A DNA stretch of 61,968 nucleotides from Clostridia bacterium (GTDB lineage Bacteria > Bacillota > Clostridia > Oscillospirales > Acutalibacteraceae). The stretch spans positions 1 through 61,968 of the forward strand of contig JAFWYB010000028.1 in the NCBI GenBank assembly GCA_017517865.1, written 5' to 3'. Positions 40,129-49,006 of this stretch are shown piece after piece; the first letter of the stretch is position 1, and each line of letters begins with the position of its first letter. The translations under genes were made by a program, and so were the position numbers. The notes beneath the pieces were generated by a model. It had not been told where the DNA came from and did not search any database. It worked only from the letters and a program-made list of their open reading frames with translations.

Positions 40129-42648
40129 ATGATTAAGCTTTCTTTTTCAATTAACGGATGGAAGGATTACTCCTGGCAGGATTTCACTCAGCTCGCTTCT
40201 GAAATCGGCTTTAAGGGTATTGAGCTTCACAATGCTATGGAAAGCTCGCTGACAGAAAAGGACGGCCCTTTTCATAAGTATAATTCAGCTGCGACAATCC
40301 GTAAGCTTGCCGATGAGGGTATTTCAGTTCCCTGTGTTGACATAAGCAAGGATATATCAATGGAAAGCACTGCGAAAAACGCTGAATATATAAGAAAATA
40401 TATTGATTTTGCCGCAAGCATAAAGGTACCCTATGTAAGAGTATACGCATCAGGTGCAGGGGTTAACGCAAAGCAGAATGTTATCGATTGCCTCAGGCAG
40501 GTTGTTGATTATGCCGAAGAGAAAAGAGTAACGGTTCTTATCGAAACAGTCGGTATGTTCGCAGATACCCTTGAGCTCAGAAATGTTCTTATGGAGTTTG
40601 CCTGCGATAACCTTGCCGCTCTCTGGGATATATACCATACCTTCTGTGAGCAAAGGGAGGATACCGAAACTACCATCACCAACCTCGGTGCATATATAAG
40701 ACACGTTCATCTTAAGGACTCTGCCGAATCTGACGGCGGAAGAGAGTATTGCCTTATTGGTGAGGGTGAGGTGCCTGTTGATATCGTTATCAACGCTCTT
40801 TCATCGGTTAACTATAATGGCTTTATTTCACTTGAGTGGAATCCGGACTGGATGCCCGACCTTACTGAAATTGACGTTATTTTTGCTCATTTTGTTCAGT
40901 ATATGCATAAGTTCCAGGCTCCTTCAAGAAAGAAGAGCCATCTTTACAAAAACAAGAGAGGAACGGGCGAATACGTATGGAAAAAGGAGGCTCTTATTGA
41001 AAAGACCTTCTCACAGGTGCTCGACAAAATGGTTGAAGAATTTCCTGACCAGTATGCCTTCAAATACACAACCCTTGATTATACAAGAACCTATGCAGAA
41101 TTCCGTGACGATGTTGACGAATGCTGCAGAGCCTTCCTTGCTATGGGCGTAAAGCCCGGCTCACACATTGCTGTATGGGCTACAAATATTCCTCAGTGGT
41201 ATATTGCATTCTGGGCAGCTACTAAAATCGGTGCCGTTCTTGTGACGGTTAATACAGCTTATAAAATTCACGAGCTTGAGTACCTTCTCAAACAGTCGGA
41301 CACACATACGCTTATTCTTGTTGAGAGCTACCGTGATTCTCACTATTCAGACATCATAGGTGAGCTTTGCCCCGAGCTTGAAAGCACAAAGGCGGGCAGC
41401 CCTCTTCACTGCCGCAGACTTCCCTTCCTGAGAAACGTCATTACGGTCGGCTTCAGGAAAAAAGGCTGTCTTACCTGGGAGGAGGCAATTGAAAGAGCTG
41501 AAAATATACCTGTTGAAGAGGTTTACAGAATCGCTGCAGGTGTTGACCCCAACGATGTATGCAATATGCAGTATACTTCAGGTACTACCGGTTTCCCGAA
41601 GGGCGTTATGCTCACTCACTATAATGTTGTAAATAACGGTAAGTGTATCGGTGACAGAATGGACCTTTCCACCGCTGACCGTATGATGATTCAGGTTCCT
41701 ATGTTCCACTGCTTCGGTATGGTGCTTGCTATGACCGCTTCAATGACACACGGCGCAACACTTTATCCTCTTCCTTATTTTACACCCAAGCCTTCGCTTG
41801 CCTGCATAAATCAGGAAAAAATTACCGCATTCCACGGTGTTCCCACAATGTTTATCGCTATGCTTGAGCATCCCGATTTTGAAAAAACCGACTTCTCACA
41901 TATGAGAACAGGTATTATGGCAGGCTCACCCTGTCCTATTGCAACAATGAAGGATGTTGTTGAAAAGATGAATATGAAGGAGATAACCATCGTTTACGGT
42001 CAGACAGAGGCTTCACCCGGTTGTACTATGAGCTCGACAGACGATTCAATTGAGGTCCGTGTAGGTACTGTGGGCCGTGCACTTCCCGAAATTGAGTGTA
42101 AAATTGTTGATCCCGAAACAGGGGAGGATCTTCCCGTAGGTCAGATAGGCGAATTTGTTGCAAGAGGCTACAACATTATGAAGGGCTATTATAAAATGCC
42201 CAAGGCAACGTCGTCTGCAATTGATGCGGACGGCTGGCTTCACACCGGCGACCTCGCATGTAAGACCGAAGACGGTAATTACAAGATCACCGGCAGACTA
42301 AAGGATATGATTATCCGCGGCGGTGAAAATATCTATCCTAAGGAAATTGAAGAGTTCATCTACACTCATCCCAAGGTAAGCGACGTTCAGGTTATAGGCG
42401 TGCCTGATGAGCAGTACGGTGAAGAAATTGCAGCTTGTATCATTCTTAAAGAGGGTGAAACAATGACTGAGGCTGAAATGAAGAAGTTTGTGCTTGAGCA
42501 TATGGCTAAGCATAAGGTACCCAGATATGTTGATTTTGTTGACTCCTTCCCGATGAATGCAGCAGGTAAAATACTCAAGTATAAAATGAGAGAAAATGCA
42601 ATTGAGAAATACGGTCTTCAGAAGGCAGACTCGGTTGAAACCGCTTAA
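40129..42648 (+). CDS. Fusion of xylose-isomerase-like TIM barrel and acyl-CoA synthetase
   Basis: 839 residues. Residues 1-265 form a sugar-isomerase/AP-endonuclease-2-type TIM barrel (FKGIELHNAM, LIETVGM, ALWDIYHTF, HVHLKDS, SLEWNPDW) with plausible metal ligands Glu, Asp, His and Glu. Residues ~290-839 are a complete AMP-forming acyl-CoA synthetase: YTSGTTGFPKG (about 482), YGQTEASPG, GWLHTGD and the C-terminal catalytic Lys in NAAGKILKYK. The ligase part looks like a medium/short-chain FadD. Located after the Leu T-box, it could activate isovalerate for leucine synthesis (inference). The joined domains are an unusual pairing. Confidence 0.85.
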   Translation: MIKLSFSINGWKDYSWQDFTQLASEIGFKGIELHNAMESSLTEKDGPFHKYNSAATIRKLADEGISVPCVDISKDISMESTAKNAEYIRKYIDFAASIKVPYVRVYASGAGVNAKQNVIDCLRQVVDYAEEKRVTVLIETVGMFADTLELRNVLMEFACDNLAALWDIYHTFCEQREDTETTITNLGAYIRHVHLKDSAESDGGREYCLIGEGEVPVDIVINALSSVNYNGFISLEWNPDWMPDLTEIDVIFAHFVQYMHKFQAPSRKKSHLYKNKRGTGEYVWKKEALIEKTFSQVLDKMVEEFPDQYAFKYTTLDYTRTYAEFRDDVDECCRAFLAMGVKPGSHIAVWATNIPQWYIAFWAATKIGAVLVTVNTAYKIHELEYLLKQSDTHTLILVESYRDSHYSDIIGELCPELESTKAGSPLHCRRLPFLRNVITVGFRKKGCLTWEEAIERAENIPVEEVYRIAAGVDPNDVCNMQYTSGTTGFPKGVMLTHYNVVNNGKCIGDRMDLSTADRMMIQVPMFHCFGMVLAMTASMTHGATLYPLPYFTPKPSLACINQEKITAFHGVPTMFIAMLEHPDFEKTDFSHMRTGIMAGSPCPIATMKDVVEKMNMKEITIVYGQTEASPGCTMSSTDDSIEVRVGTVGRALPEIECKIVDPETGEDLPVGQIGEFVARGYNIMKGYYKMPKATSSAIDADGWLHTGDLACKTEDGNYKITGRLKDMIIRGGENIYPKEIEEFIYTHPKVSDVQVIGVPDEQYGEEIAACIILKEGETMTEAEMKKFVLEHMAKHKVPRYVDFVDSFPMNAAGKILKYKMRENAIEKYGLQKADSVETA

Positions 42649-42665
42649 AAATCAAATATATTTAA

Positions 42666-42692
42666 AGTGCTTCGCTTGTCGGGGCACTTTGC
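42666..42692 (+). terminator. Weak hairpin after the synthetase fusion gene
   Basis: AAGTGC and GGCACTT pair around an 11-12 nt loop, with GCTTTG after it. The T-run is poor, so partial read-through into the amidohydrolase gene is likely. Confidence 0.4.
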
Positions 42693-42710
42693 TTTGAAAA
42701 GAGTGATAAA

Positions 42711-43505
42711 ATGAATTGTCCTATTATAGACTGTCACTGTCATGTCTATCCCGAAAAAATTGCAGAAAAGGCAGTTGAAAGCATCGGAGCTTTTTATGAT
42801 ATTGAAATGACCTTTGACGGTAAATATTCTACCCTTATAAAAAGTATGGAAAAAAACGGTGTCAGCCACGGAATAGTTTTTTCTGTTGCAACAACGCCGC
42901 ATCAGGTTCATTCCATAAACAGTTTCATCGCTGAAACGGTGAGAAACAGCGGGGGAAAGCTCTCGGGGCTCGGTACGCTTCATCCGGATTCCGCGGATAT
43001 CGAAAAGGATGTCGAAGAGATAATTTCTCTCGGTCTGAAGGGCGTAAAGCTTCACCCGGATTTTCAGAAATTCAGAATTGATGCTCCCGAGTGCGAAAAA
43101 ATATATGCACTTTGCGAAGGCAGGCTTCCCGTTCTTCTTCATACGGGAGATACCAGATTCGATTTTTCAAATCCTGAAAACGTTGTGCCTGTGTTAGAAA
43201 AGTATAAAAATCTAACGGTTATTGGTGCCCATTTCGGCGGTTGGTCCTGCTGGAAAAAGGCGGCTCAAATGCTTCACGGATATGAAAATTTTTATGTTGA
43301 CTGTTCATCCACCTTTCATTGGCTGCCCTCTGAGCAGGTAAAAGAGCTTATAAGAATTTACGGTGCAGATAAGGTTCTTTTCGGCACAGACTTCCCTATG
43401 TGGAGCCACGAAAAGGAGCTTGAATCCTTTTTAAAAATGTATCTTACATCTGAAGAAGAAAAGAAAATATTATATGAGAATGCCGTAAAGCTTTTTTCTT
43501 TATAA
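42711..43505 (+). CDS. Amidohydrolase family protein
   Basis: 264 residues. A metal-dependent TIM-barrel hydrolase of the amidohydrolase_2 (ACMSD-like) group: DCHCHVYP near the N-terminus, GVKLHPDFQ, LLHTGD, GAHFGG and LFGTDFPMW hold the His and Asp metal ligands. Family members are hydrolases or decarboxylases of small carboxylic acids; the substrate is not clear. It is the last gene before the Ile T-box and may belong to the Leu T-box operon by read-through. The start ATG has a weak AAAGAG site. Confidence 0.85.
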   Translation: MNCPIIDCHCHVYPEKIAEKAVESIGAFYDIEMTFDGKYSTLIKSMEKNGVSHGIVFSVATTPHQVHSINSFIAETVRNSGGKLSGLGTLHPDSADIEKDVEEIISLGLKGVKLHPDFQKFRIDAPECEKIYALCEGRLPVLLHTGDTRFDFSNPENVVPVLEKYKNLTVIGAHFGGWSCWKKAAQMLHGYENFYVDCSSTFHWLPSEQVKELIRIYGADKVLFGTDFPMWSHEKELESFLKMYLTSEEEKKILYENAVKLFSL

Positions 43506-43531
43506 AATGTGTAATTTTTTATAAAAATCTA

Positions 43532-43560
43532 TTGACTTTACCTTCTTAAAGTGCTAAAAT
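43532..43560 (+). promoter_or_regulatory. Promoter of the Ile T-box operon
   Basis: TTGACT, 17 nt, TAAAAT. Confidence 0.85.
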
Positions 43561-43579
43561 AACCTCAATTTAATATTAA

Positions 43580-43853
43580 AGGCCGTGACGAAGACGGAAG
43601 AAGTCAGGTTTTCACAGAGAGTCGGCGGTGCTGTAAAGCCGATAAAACGAGATTTCATTTCCCATCACTTCCGAGCCGAAGGTCCGAAAGCTATATGGTT
43701 AGTAGATACCTTCCGTGATTGCTGCGTTAATGCATAGGGCTTGTCAGAGCTTGAGGTGGCAGATATTATCTGCAATTTGAGTGGTACCGCGGGTATTATA
43801 AACTTAGTTTATTGCTCGTCTCAAAGTTATCTTTGGGGCGAGTTATTTTTTTG
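43580..43853 (+). promoter_or_regulatory. T-box leader, isoleucine specifier (ATC)
   Basis: Stem I with AGAGAGTCGGCGG, specifier ATC at 43664-43666 followed by ACTTCCGAGC, the T-box sequence GTGGTACCGCGG at 43781-43792, and a terminator (CTCGTCTCAAAG at 43815-43826 with 43831-43842, then TTATTTTTTT). Uncharged tRNA-Ile(GAT) would promote read-through when isoleucine is short. The alignment with the first leader is good on both sides of the specifier. Confidence 0.9.
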
Positions 43854-43887
43854 ATTAAAATCTTGTAAAGACAGGAGGCAAAAAGCA

Positions 43888-46161
43888 ATGGAAATGAACA
43901 GAATCGACAGCGAACTCAGAGAGGTGGCCTTCCGAATTAAGGAAATGCGAGAAATTGCAGGCTATACACCTGAAGAAATGGCAGAAAAGGTTGATCTGAG
44001 TGTTGAGGAATACATTTCATACGAATCGGGTGCTGACGATTTACCTTTCTCCTTTATTCATAAGTGTGCGAAAGTTTTCGGCATAGGCAAAACCGACCTT
44101 CTTGAGGGCCGAAGCAGTAATCTTTCATCCTATACCGTTACAAGAAAGGGCCAGGGCAAGGTTATTTCTAAAGATGATGAAGAAGGTATAGAAATCAATC
44201 ATCTTGCTCTTCTTTTCAGAAATAAGCTCGCTGAGCCGTATCTTGCAAAATATGAATACAAGCAGGAACTTCAGAATAAAGAAATTGCTACGGTAACACA
44301 TAACGGTCAGGAATTTGACTATGTTATTTCCGGTAAGCTCAAGGTACGTGTAGGTAAGCACACAGAAATACTTGAAGCGGGCGACAGCATTTATTACAGA
44401 AGCTCAACACCCCACGGTATGATTGCCGTTGACGGTGAGGACTGCAACTTCCTTGCGGTTGTTATCGCCGGTGAGGATACCGTTGAAAAACAGGATATCA
44501 GGGAAAGCAAGGTTACGAAAACAACGCACAACCTGGTTGTTGAAAAATTTGTTGAAACAACCGAGGACGAAAACGGCTCACTTCAGGAAATCAGCTTTAA
44601 AAATGAAGATAAGTTTAACTTTGCATATGACGTTGTTGATGTTATTGCGGATAAATATCCCGATAAGCTTGCTATGCTCCACATTTCAAACGATATGACA
44701 GAGAGACGCTTTACCTTCAAGGATATCAAGAAGGAGTCTGCCCGTGCAGCCAACTATTTCAAGAGTCTTGGTATTGAAAAGGGCGACAGAGTTATGCTTG
44801 TTCTTAAACGTCATTATCAGTTCTGGATCTGTGCTCTTGCTCTTCATAAGCTCGGCGCGGTTATTATTCCTGCAACAAATCAGCTTGTTGTTCACGATTT
44901 TGAATACCGCTTCGAGGCTGCCGGGGTTAAGGCTATTGTCTGCACTTCAGACGGTGAAACCGCAAATCAGGTTGACGAAGCCTGCAAGAAGTACGACGGA
45001 CTCAGGGTTAAGGTTATTGTCAACGGTGAAAAAGAGGGTTGGCACAGCTTTGACAAGGAATATAAGCTCTTCAGAAGCATATTTGACAGAGAAGAGGACA
45101 GTGCCTGCGGTGATGACTCAATGCTTATGTTCTTCACATCGGGAACAACGGGCTATCCCAAAATTGCCTGCCACTCCTTCAAGTATGCCCTCGGCCACTT
45201 TATTACCGCTAAATATTGGCACAACGTTCAGCCTACCGATTTACACCTTACTATTTCCGATACGGGCTGGGGCAAGGCTCTCTGGGGCAAGTTCTACGGT
45301 CAGTGGATGAGCGAGGGTGCAGTGTTCACCTATGACTTTGACCGCTTTGATGCATCTAAGATTCTTCCTATGTTTGCTAAATATAACATCACTACATTCT
45401 GTGCACCTCCTACAATGTACAGAATGCTTATCAAGGAAGATCTTTCCAAGTATGATCTTTCTTCAATCAGATATGCAACAACTGCAGGCGAAGCACTCAA
45501 CCCCGAGGTGTTCTATCAGTTCCAGAAAGCTACGGGTCTTGTAATTATGGAGGGCTTCGGTCAGACAGAAACAACTCTCACAATCGGTAATCTTATCGGT
45601 ACTACTCCCAAGCCCGGAGCTATGGGTAAGCCTATTCCCGGCTATGATATTGCTATTGTTGACCCTGACGGAAAACCGTGTCCCGTTGGCGAAACCGGCG
45701 AAATTGTTGTAAGAACCGATAAAAAGATTCCCTGCGGTCTCTTTAAAGGCTATTTCCGCGATGAAGAGAAAACAGCAGAAGTCTGGTATGACGGAATGTA
45801 TCATACAGGTGATACCGCATGGTGCGATGAAGACGGATATTATTGGTATGTAAGCCGTATTGATGATGTTATCAAGTCATCAGGCTACCGTATCGGTCCC
45901 TTCGAAATTGAAAACGTTATAATGGAGCTTCCTTATGTTCTCGAGTGCGGTGTTTCTGCCGCTCCCGATGAAATGAGAGGTCAGGTTGTAAAGGCAAGTG
46001 TTGTCCTAACTAAGGGCACAGAGCCGACTGAAGAGCTTAAGAAAGAAATTCAGAACTATGTTAAGAAAAACACAGCTCCCTATAAATACCCGAGAATTGT
46101 TGTATTCAGAGATGAGCTTCCCAAGACAATCAGCGGAAAAATTCAGAGAAACAAGCTTTGA
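43888..46161 (+). CDS. Fusion of HTH, cupin and acyl-CoA synthetase
   Basis: 757 residues. Residues ~10-67 are an XRE-type helix-turn-helix (AFRIKEMREIAGYTPEEMAEKV); ~110-195 a cupin (YVISGKLKVRVG, LEAGDSIYYRSSTPHG), the layout of XRE-cupin regulators. From ~205 to the end is an acyl-CoA synthetase of the medium-chain (ACSM) type: FFTSGTTGYPK, GFGQTET, YHTGDTAW and the catalytic Lys in TISGKIQRNKL. The product could activate 2-methylbutyrate for isoleucine synthesis (inference) and may also bind DNA or sense an acyl ligand. Located right after the Ile T-box; AGGAGG before the ATG. Confidence 0.88.
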   Translation: MEMNRIDSELREVAFRIKEMREIAGYTPEEMAEKVDLSVEEYISYESGADDLPFSFIHKCAKVFGIGKTDLLEGRSSNLSSYTVTRKGQGKVISKDDEEGIEINHLALLFRNKLAEPYLAKYEYKQELQNKEIATVTHNGQEFDYVISGKLKVRVGKHTEILEAGDSIYYRSSTPHGMIAVDGEDCNFLAVVIAGEDTVEKQDIRESKVTKTTHNLVVEKFVETTEDENGSLQEISFKNEDKFNFAYDVVDVIADKYPDKLAMLHISNDMTERRFTFKDIKKESARAANYFKSLGIEKGDRVMLVLKRHYQFWICALALHKLGAVIIPATNQLVVHDFEYRFEAAGVKAIVCTSDGETANQVDEACKKYDGLRVKVIVNGEKEGWHSFDKEYKLFRSIFDREEDSACGDDSMLMFFTSGTTGYPKIACHSFKYALGHFITAKYWHNVQPTDLHLTISDTGWGKALWGKFYGQWMSEGAVFTYDFDRFDASKILPMFAKYNITTFCAPPTMYRMLIKEDLSKYDLSSIRYATTAGEALNPEVFYQFQKATGLVIMEGFGQTETTLTIGNLIGTTPKPGAMGKPIPGYDIAIVDPDGKPCPVGETGEIVVRTDKKIPCGLFKGYFRDEEKTAEVWYDGMYHTGDTAWCDEDGYYWYVSRIDDVIKSSGYRIGPFEIENVIMELPYVLECGVSAAPDEMRGQVVKASVVLTKGTEPTEELKKEIQNYVKKNTAPYKYPRIVVFRDELPKTISGKIQRNKL

Positions 46162-46233
46162 TATTATAGTCAAAATAAACAAAGTAAAATGATATAAAAG
46201 CACTAATTTCTGCGAAAATAAAACGGATTTCTG

Positions 46234-46262
46234 TTGAAAAAAAGAGAATAGTGTTTTATAAT
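46234..46262 (+). promoter_or_regulatory. Promoter before the ATPase/vor/ilvE genes
   Basis: TTGAAA, 17 nt, TATAAT, 30 nt upstream of the ATPase gene. No terminator precedes it, so the downstream genes may be read both from here and from the Ile T-box. Confidence 0.75.
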
Positions 46263-46291
46263 TAAAGGAACGGAAAAACGGAGGTGTGCTT

Positions 46292-46954
46292 ATGGCTGAA
46301 AAGCGAATAACTCTTTTTGCAGGCCATTACGGCAGCGGAAAAACCAACATAGCCGTAAACTACGCCTTCCGTTTAAAAAAAGCGGGTTATCCTACAGTTA
46401 TTGCCGACCTTGATATTGTCAATCCCTATTTCCGCACCAAAGATAGTGAGCTTGAGCTTAAAGAACAGGGGATAGACCTTATCTGCTCTGAGTTTGCAAA
46501 CACAAATCTCGATATTCCGTCGCTTCCTCAGACAACGTACCGTGTTGTCCACGATAAAAGCACATACGCTGTTATGGATATAGGCGGCGACGATGCCGGC
46601 GCGGTTGCTCTCGGTAGGTTTGCTGATGCGATTGCGGCCGAAGACAATTATGAAATGCTTTTTGTGCTCAATTTTTTCAGACCGCTTACGAGAACCGCTG
46701 AGGAAGCCTACACCGTACTTAAAGAAATCGAGTACGCTTCAAAGCTTAAGTTCACAGGTATTGTAAATAACTCAAATCTCGGTGAGCTTACTACGGCTGA
46801 AGATGTTGTTTCTACATTTGCTGAAGCTGACAGACTCTGCAAAATGAGCGGTCTGCCTTTGAAATTTGTCAGCGCTGAAAAAAGTGTGTGCGAAATGCTC
46901 GCCGACAGGTCGGAAAACATTTTCCCGCTGGAGCTTCAAAAGAAATATTATTAA
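46292..46954 (+). CDS. P-loop ATPase of the MinD/ParA-like superfamily
   Basis: 220 residues. It starts with a P-loop (LFAGHYGSGKTNIAVNYA) and a Walker-like DLDIVNPYFRTKD, then MDIGGDDAGA, the layout of small SIMIBI ATPases. Relatives assemble or insert metal centres or position proteins. No partner is fixed, but it precedes four genes for a ferredoxin-linked oxidoreductase by 15 nt, so a maturation or regulation role for that enzyme is possible. ATG 46292 follows GGAGGTG. Confidence 0.75.
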   Translation: MAEKRITLFAGHYGSGKTNIAVNYAFRLKKAGYPTVIADLDIVNPYFRTKDSELELKEQGIDLICSEFANTNLDIPSLPQTTYRVVHDKSTYAVMDIGGDDAGAVALGRFADAIAAEDNYEMLFVLNFFRPLTRTAEEAYTVLKEIEYASKLKFTGIVNNSNLGELTTAEDVVSTFAEADRLCKMSGLPLKFVSAEKSVCEMLADRSENIFPLELQKKYY

Positions 46955-46969
46955 ATTGGAGGTATGTTT

Positions 46970-47176
46970 ATGCCAAAGGTTACGTTTAATACGGATATGT
47001 GTAAGGGCTGCGGACTTTGTGTTATCGCCTGCCCGAAGAAAATCCTTGTTATCGCAAAGGATAAAATCAATGCAAAGGGTCATTCACCTGCAGAAATGAC
47101 AGATGCTGAAAAGTGTATCGGTTGTGCTTTCTGTGCAACGATGTGCCCCGACTGCATAATCAAGGTTGAAAAGTGA
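46970..47176 (+). CDS. 2-oxoacid:ferredoxin oxidoreductase, ferredoxin subunit
   Basis: 68 residues with two [4Fe-4S] motifs, CKGCGLCVIACP and CIGCAFCATMCP, as in the delta (VorD/KorD) subunit. It passes electrons between the catalytic subunits and cellular ferredoxin. ATG 46970 is better spaced from GGAGG than 46964. The alpha subunit gene begins 10 nt downstream. Confidence 0.93.
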   Translation: MPKVTFNTDMCKGCGLCVIACPKKILVIAKDKINAKGHSPAEMTDAEKCIGCAFCATMCPDCIIKVEK

Positions 47177-47186
47177 GGTAATGAAA

Positions 47187-48251
47187 ATGGCTGAAAAAGT
47201 ACTTATGAAGGGTAATGAGGCTATTGCAGAGGCTGCTATTCTCGCAGGCTGCCGTCATTACTTCGGTTATCCCATCACTCCGCAGACTGAAATTGCCGCT
47301 TATATGGCAAAGAAGATGCCTAAAATCGGCGGATGCTTCCTTCAGGCTGAAAGTGAGGTTGCAGCAATCAATATGGTTTACGGCGTTGCATCAACAGGTA
47401 AAAGGGTTATGACATCATCCTCAAGCCCCGGAATTTCACTTAAGGCAGAGGGTCTCTCATACCTTGCCGGCAGTGATCTTCCCGCGCTCGTTGTCAACGT
47501 ACAGCGTGGCGGTCCCGGTCTCGGCGGTATCCAGCCCTCACAGGCTGACTACTTCCAGGCAACAAAGGGTTGCGGTCACGGTGACTACAGAATGATTGTT
47601 CTTGCACCTTCATCAGTTCAGGAAATGGCAAGCCTTACGGTCAAGGGCTTTGATCTTGCCGATAAATACAGAATGACTTCGATGATTCTTGCTGACGGTA
47701 CAATGGGTCAGATGATGGAGCCCGTTTCTCTTGAAGAGGCAGTTGTCGGCACTTATGACAAGTCCTGGGCTGTTACAGGCACAAAGTGCGAAAGAAAGAA
47801 AAACATCATTAACTCACTTTCACTTGTTCCTGAGGAGCTTGAAAAGCTTAACTTCGAAAGATTTGAAAGATACAAGGCCATCGAAGAGAATGAGGTTATG
47901 TGTGAAGAATATATGATGGACGATGCTGAAATCTGCGTTGCCGCTTTCGGTATTGCCGCACGTGTTGCCAAGAATGCAATCGTGAAGGCAAGAGAAGAGG
48001 GCATTAAGGTTGGTATGATTCGTCCCATCACACTCTGGCCCTTCCCCAAGAAGGTGTTTGAGGAAGCTGCCGATAAGGTTAAGAGCTTTATTTCCGTTGA
48101 GCTTTCAATGGGTCAGATGATTGAAGATATCAGACTTTATACGAAGTCAAAGAAGCCTATTACTCTTTGCAACAGAGTGGGCGGTATGATTCCTTCACCC
48201 GAGCAGGTGCTTGAATCAATCAGAAAAGCAAATGAAGGAGGTAACGAATAA
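47187..48251 (+). CDS. vorB: 2-oxoacid:ferredoxin oxidoreductase, alpha subunit (VorB-type)
   Basis: 354 residues. N-terminal pyrimidine-binding domain (MKGNEAIAEAAILAGCRHYFGYPITPQTEI), then a transketolase C-terminal-like domain (VAAFGIAARVAKNAI). Length and motifs match the alpha subunit of branched-chain (valerate-type) or 2-oxoglutarate oxidoreductases. With subunits beta, gamma and delta it interconverts acyl-CoA, CO2 and reduced ferredoxin with a 2-oxoacid. The branched-chain assignment rests on the neighbouring ilvE and Ile T-box. ATG 47187 follows GAGG. It overlaps the next gene by one base. Confidence 0.9.
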   Translation: MAEKVLMKGNEAIAEAAILAGCRHYFGYPITPQTEIAAYMAKKMPKIGGCFLQAESEVAAINMVYGVASTGKRVMTSSSSPGISLKAEGLSYLAGSDLPALVVNVQRGGPGLGGIQPSQADYFQATKGCGHGDYRMIVLAPSSVQEMASLTVKGFDLADKYRMTSMILADGTMGQMMEPVSLEEAVVGTYDKSWAVTGTKCERKKNIINSLSLVPEELEKLNFERFERYKAIEENEVMCEEYMMDDAEICVAAFGIAARVAKNAIVKAREEGIKVGMIRPITLWPFPKKVFEEAADKVKSFISVELSMGQMIEDIRLYTKSKKPITLCNRVGGMIPSPEQVLESIRKANEGGNE

Positions 48252-49006
48252 TGGTAGTATTTGACAAACCCAAGTCACTTTGCGATGTACCCTTCCATTA
48301 CTGCCCCGGCTGTACTCACGGTATTATTCACCGCCTTGTTGCTGAGGTTATCGATGAGCTCGGCATTGAGGGTAAAACAATCGGTGTTGCCCCCGTTGGC
48401 TGCTCTGTACTTGCATATAACTATTTTGCCTGCGATATGGTAGAAGCTGCTCACGGACGAGCTCCTGCCGTTGCAACAGGTCTCAAGCGTTCCGATCCGG
48501 ATAATCACATCGTCTTTACATATCAGGGTGACGGTGACCTTGCTTCAATCGGTACTGCTGAAACAGTGCATGCAGCAGCAAGAAACGAAAACATCACCAT
48601 TATTTTCGTAAACAATGCTATTTACGGTATGACGGGCGGTCAGATGGCTCCCACATCACTTCCCGGTCAGGTTACACAGACCTCACCCTACGGCAGAGAC
48701 ACAAGTCACTGCGGCTTCCCAGTAAAGGTTTCAGAAATGCTTTCACAGCTTGACGGTGCAGGCTATATCGAAAGAGTTGCCGTTAACAACGTCAAGAATG
48801 TCAGAAACGCCAAGAAAGCAATCAAAAAGGCTTTTCAGAATCAGATTGACAAGAAGGGCTTTTCACTTGTTGAGGTTATTTCCACCTGTCCCACAAACTG
48901 GGGTATGACTCCCGAAAAAGCTCTCGAGTGGGTTGATGAAAAGATGATTCCTTACTATCCTCTCGGTGTATATAAGGACAGAGACGCTGAAAAGGAGGCA
49001 GAATAA
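48251..49006 (+). CDS. vorA: 2-oxoacid:ferredoxin oxidoreductase, beta subunit (TPP-binding)
   Basis: 251 residues. It binds thiamine diphosphate: HYCPGCTHGIIHRLVAE near the N-terminus, GVAPVGCSV, and the TPP/Mg motif GDGDLASIG with NNAIYGMTGGQMAPTS. Together with the alpha subunit it forms the active site. It starts on the last base of the alpha subunit gene and the gamma gene starts on its last base, so the three are translationally coupled. Confidence 0.93.
   Translation: MVVFDKPKSLCDVPFHYCPGCTHGIIHRLVAEVIDELGIEGKTIGVAPVGCSVLAYNYFACDMVEAAHGRAPAVATGLKRSDPDNHIVFTYQGDGDLASIGTAETVHAAARNENITIIFVNNAIYGMTGGQMAPTSLPGQVTQTSPYGRDTSHCGFPVKVSEMLSQLDGAGYIERVAVNNVKNVRNAKKAIKKAFQNQIDKKGFSLVEVISTCPTNWGMTPEKALEWVDEKMIPYYPLGVYKDRDAEKEAE

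Noticed and set aside
42711-43505. Assignment as TatD DNase
   Set aside because: The motifs DCHCHVYP and LFGTDFPMW fit the amidohydrolase_2 group better than TatD.
44744-45310. 188-codon plus-strand frame inside the HTH-cupin-synthetase gene
   Set aside because: Out-of-frame shadow within a conserved catalytic domain, no start signal.
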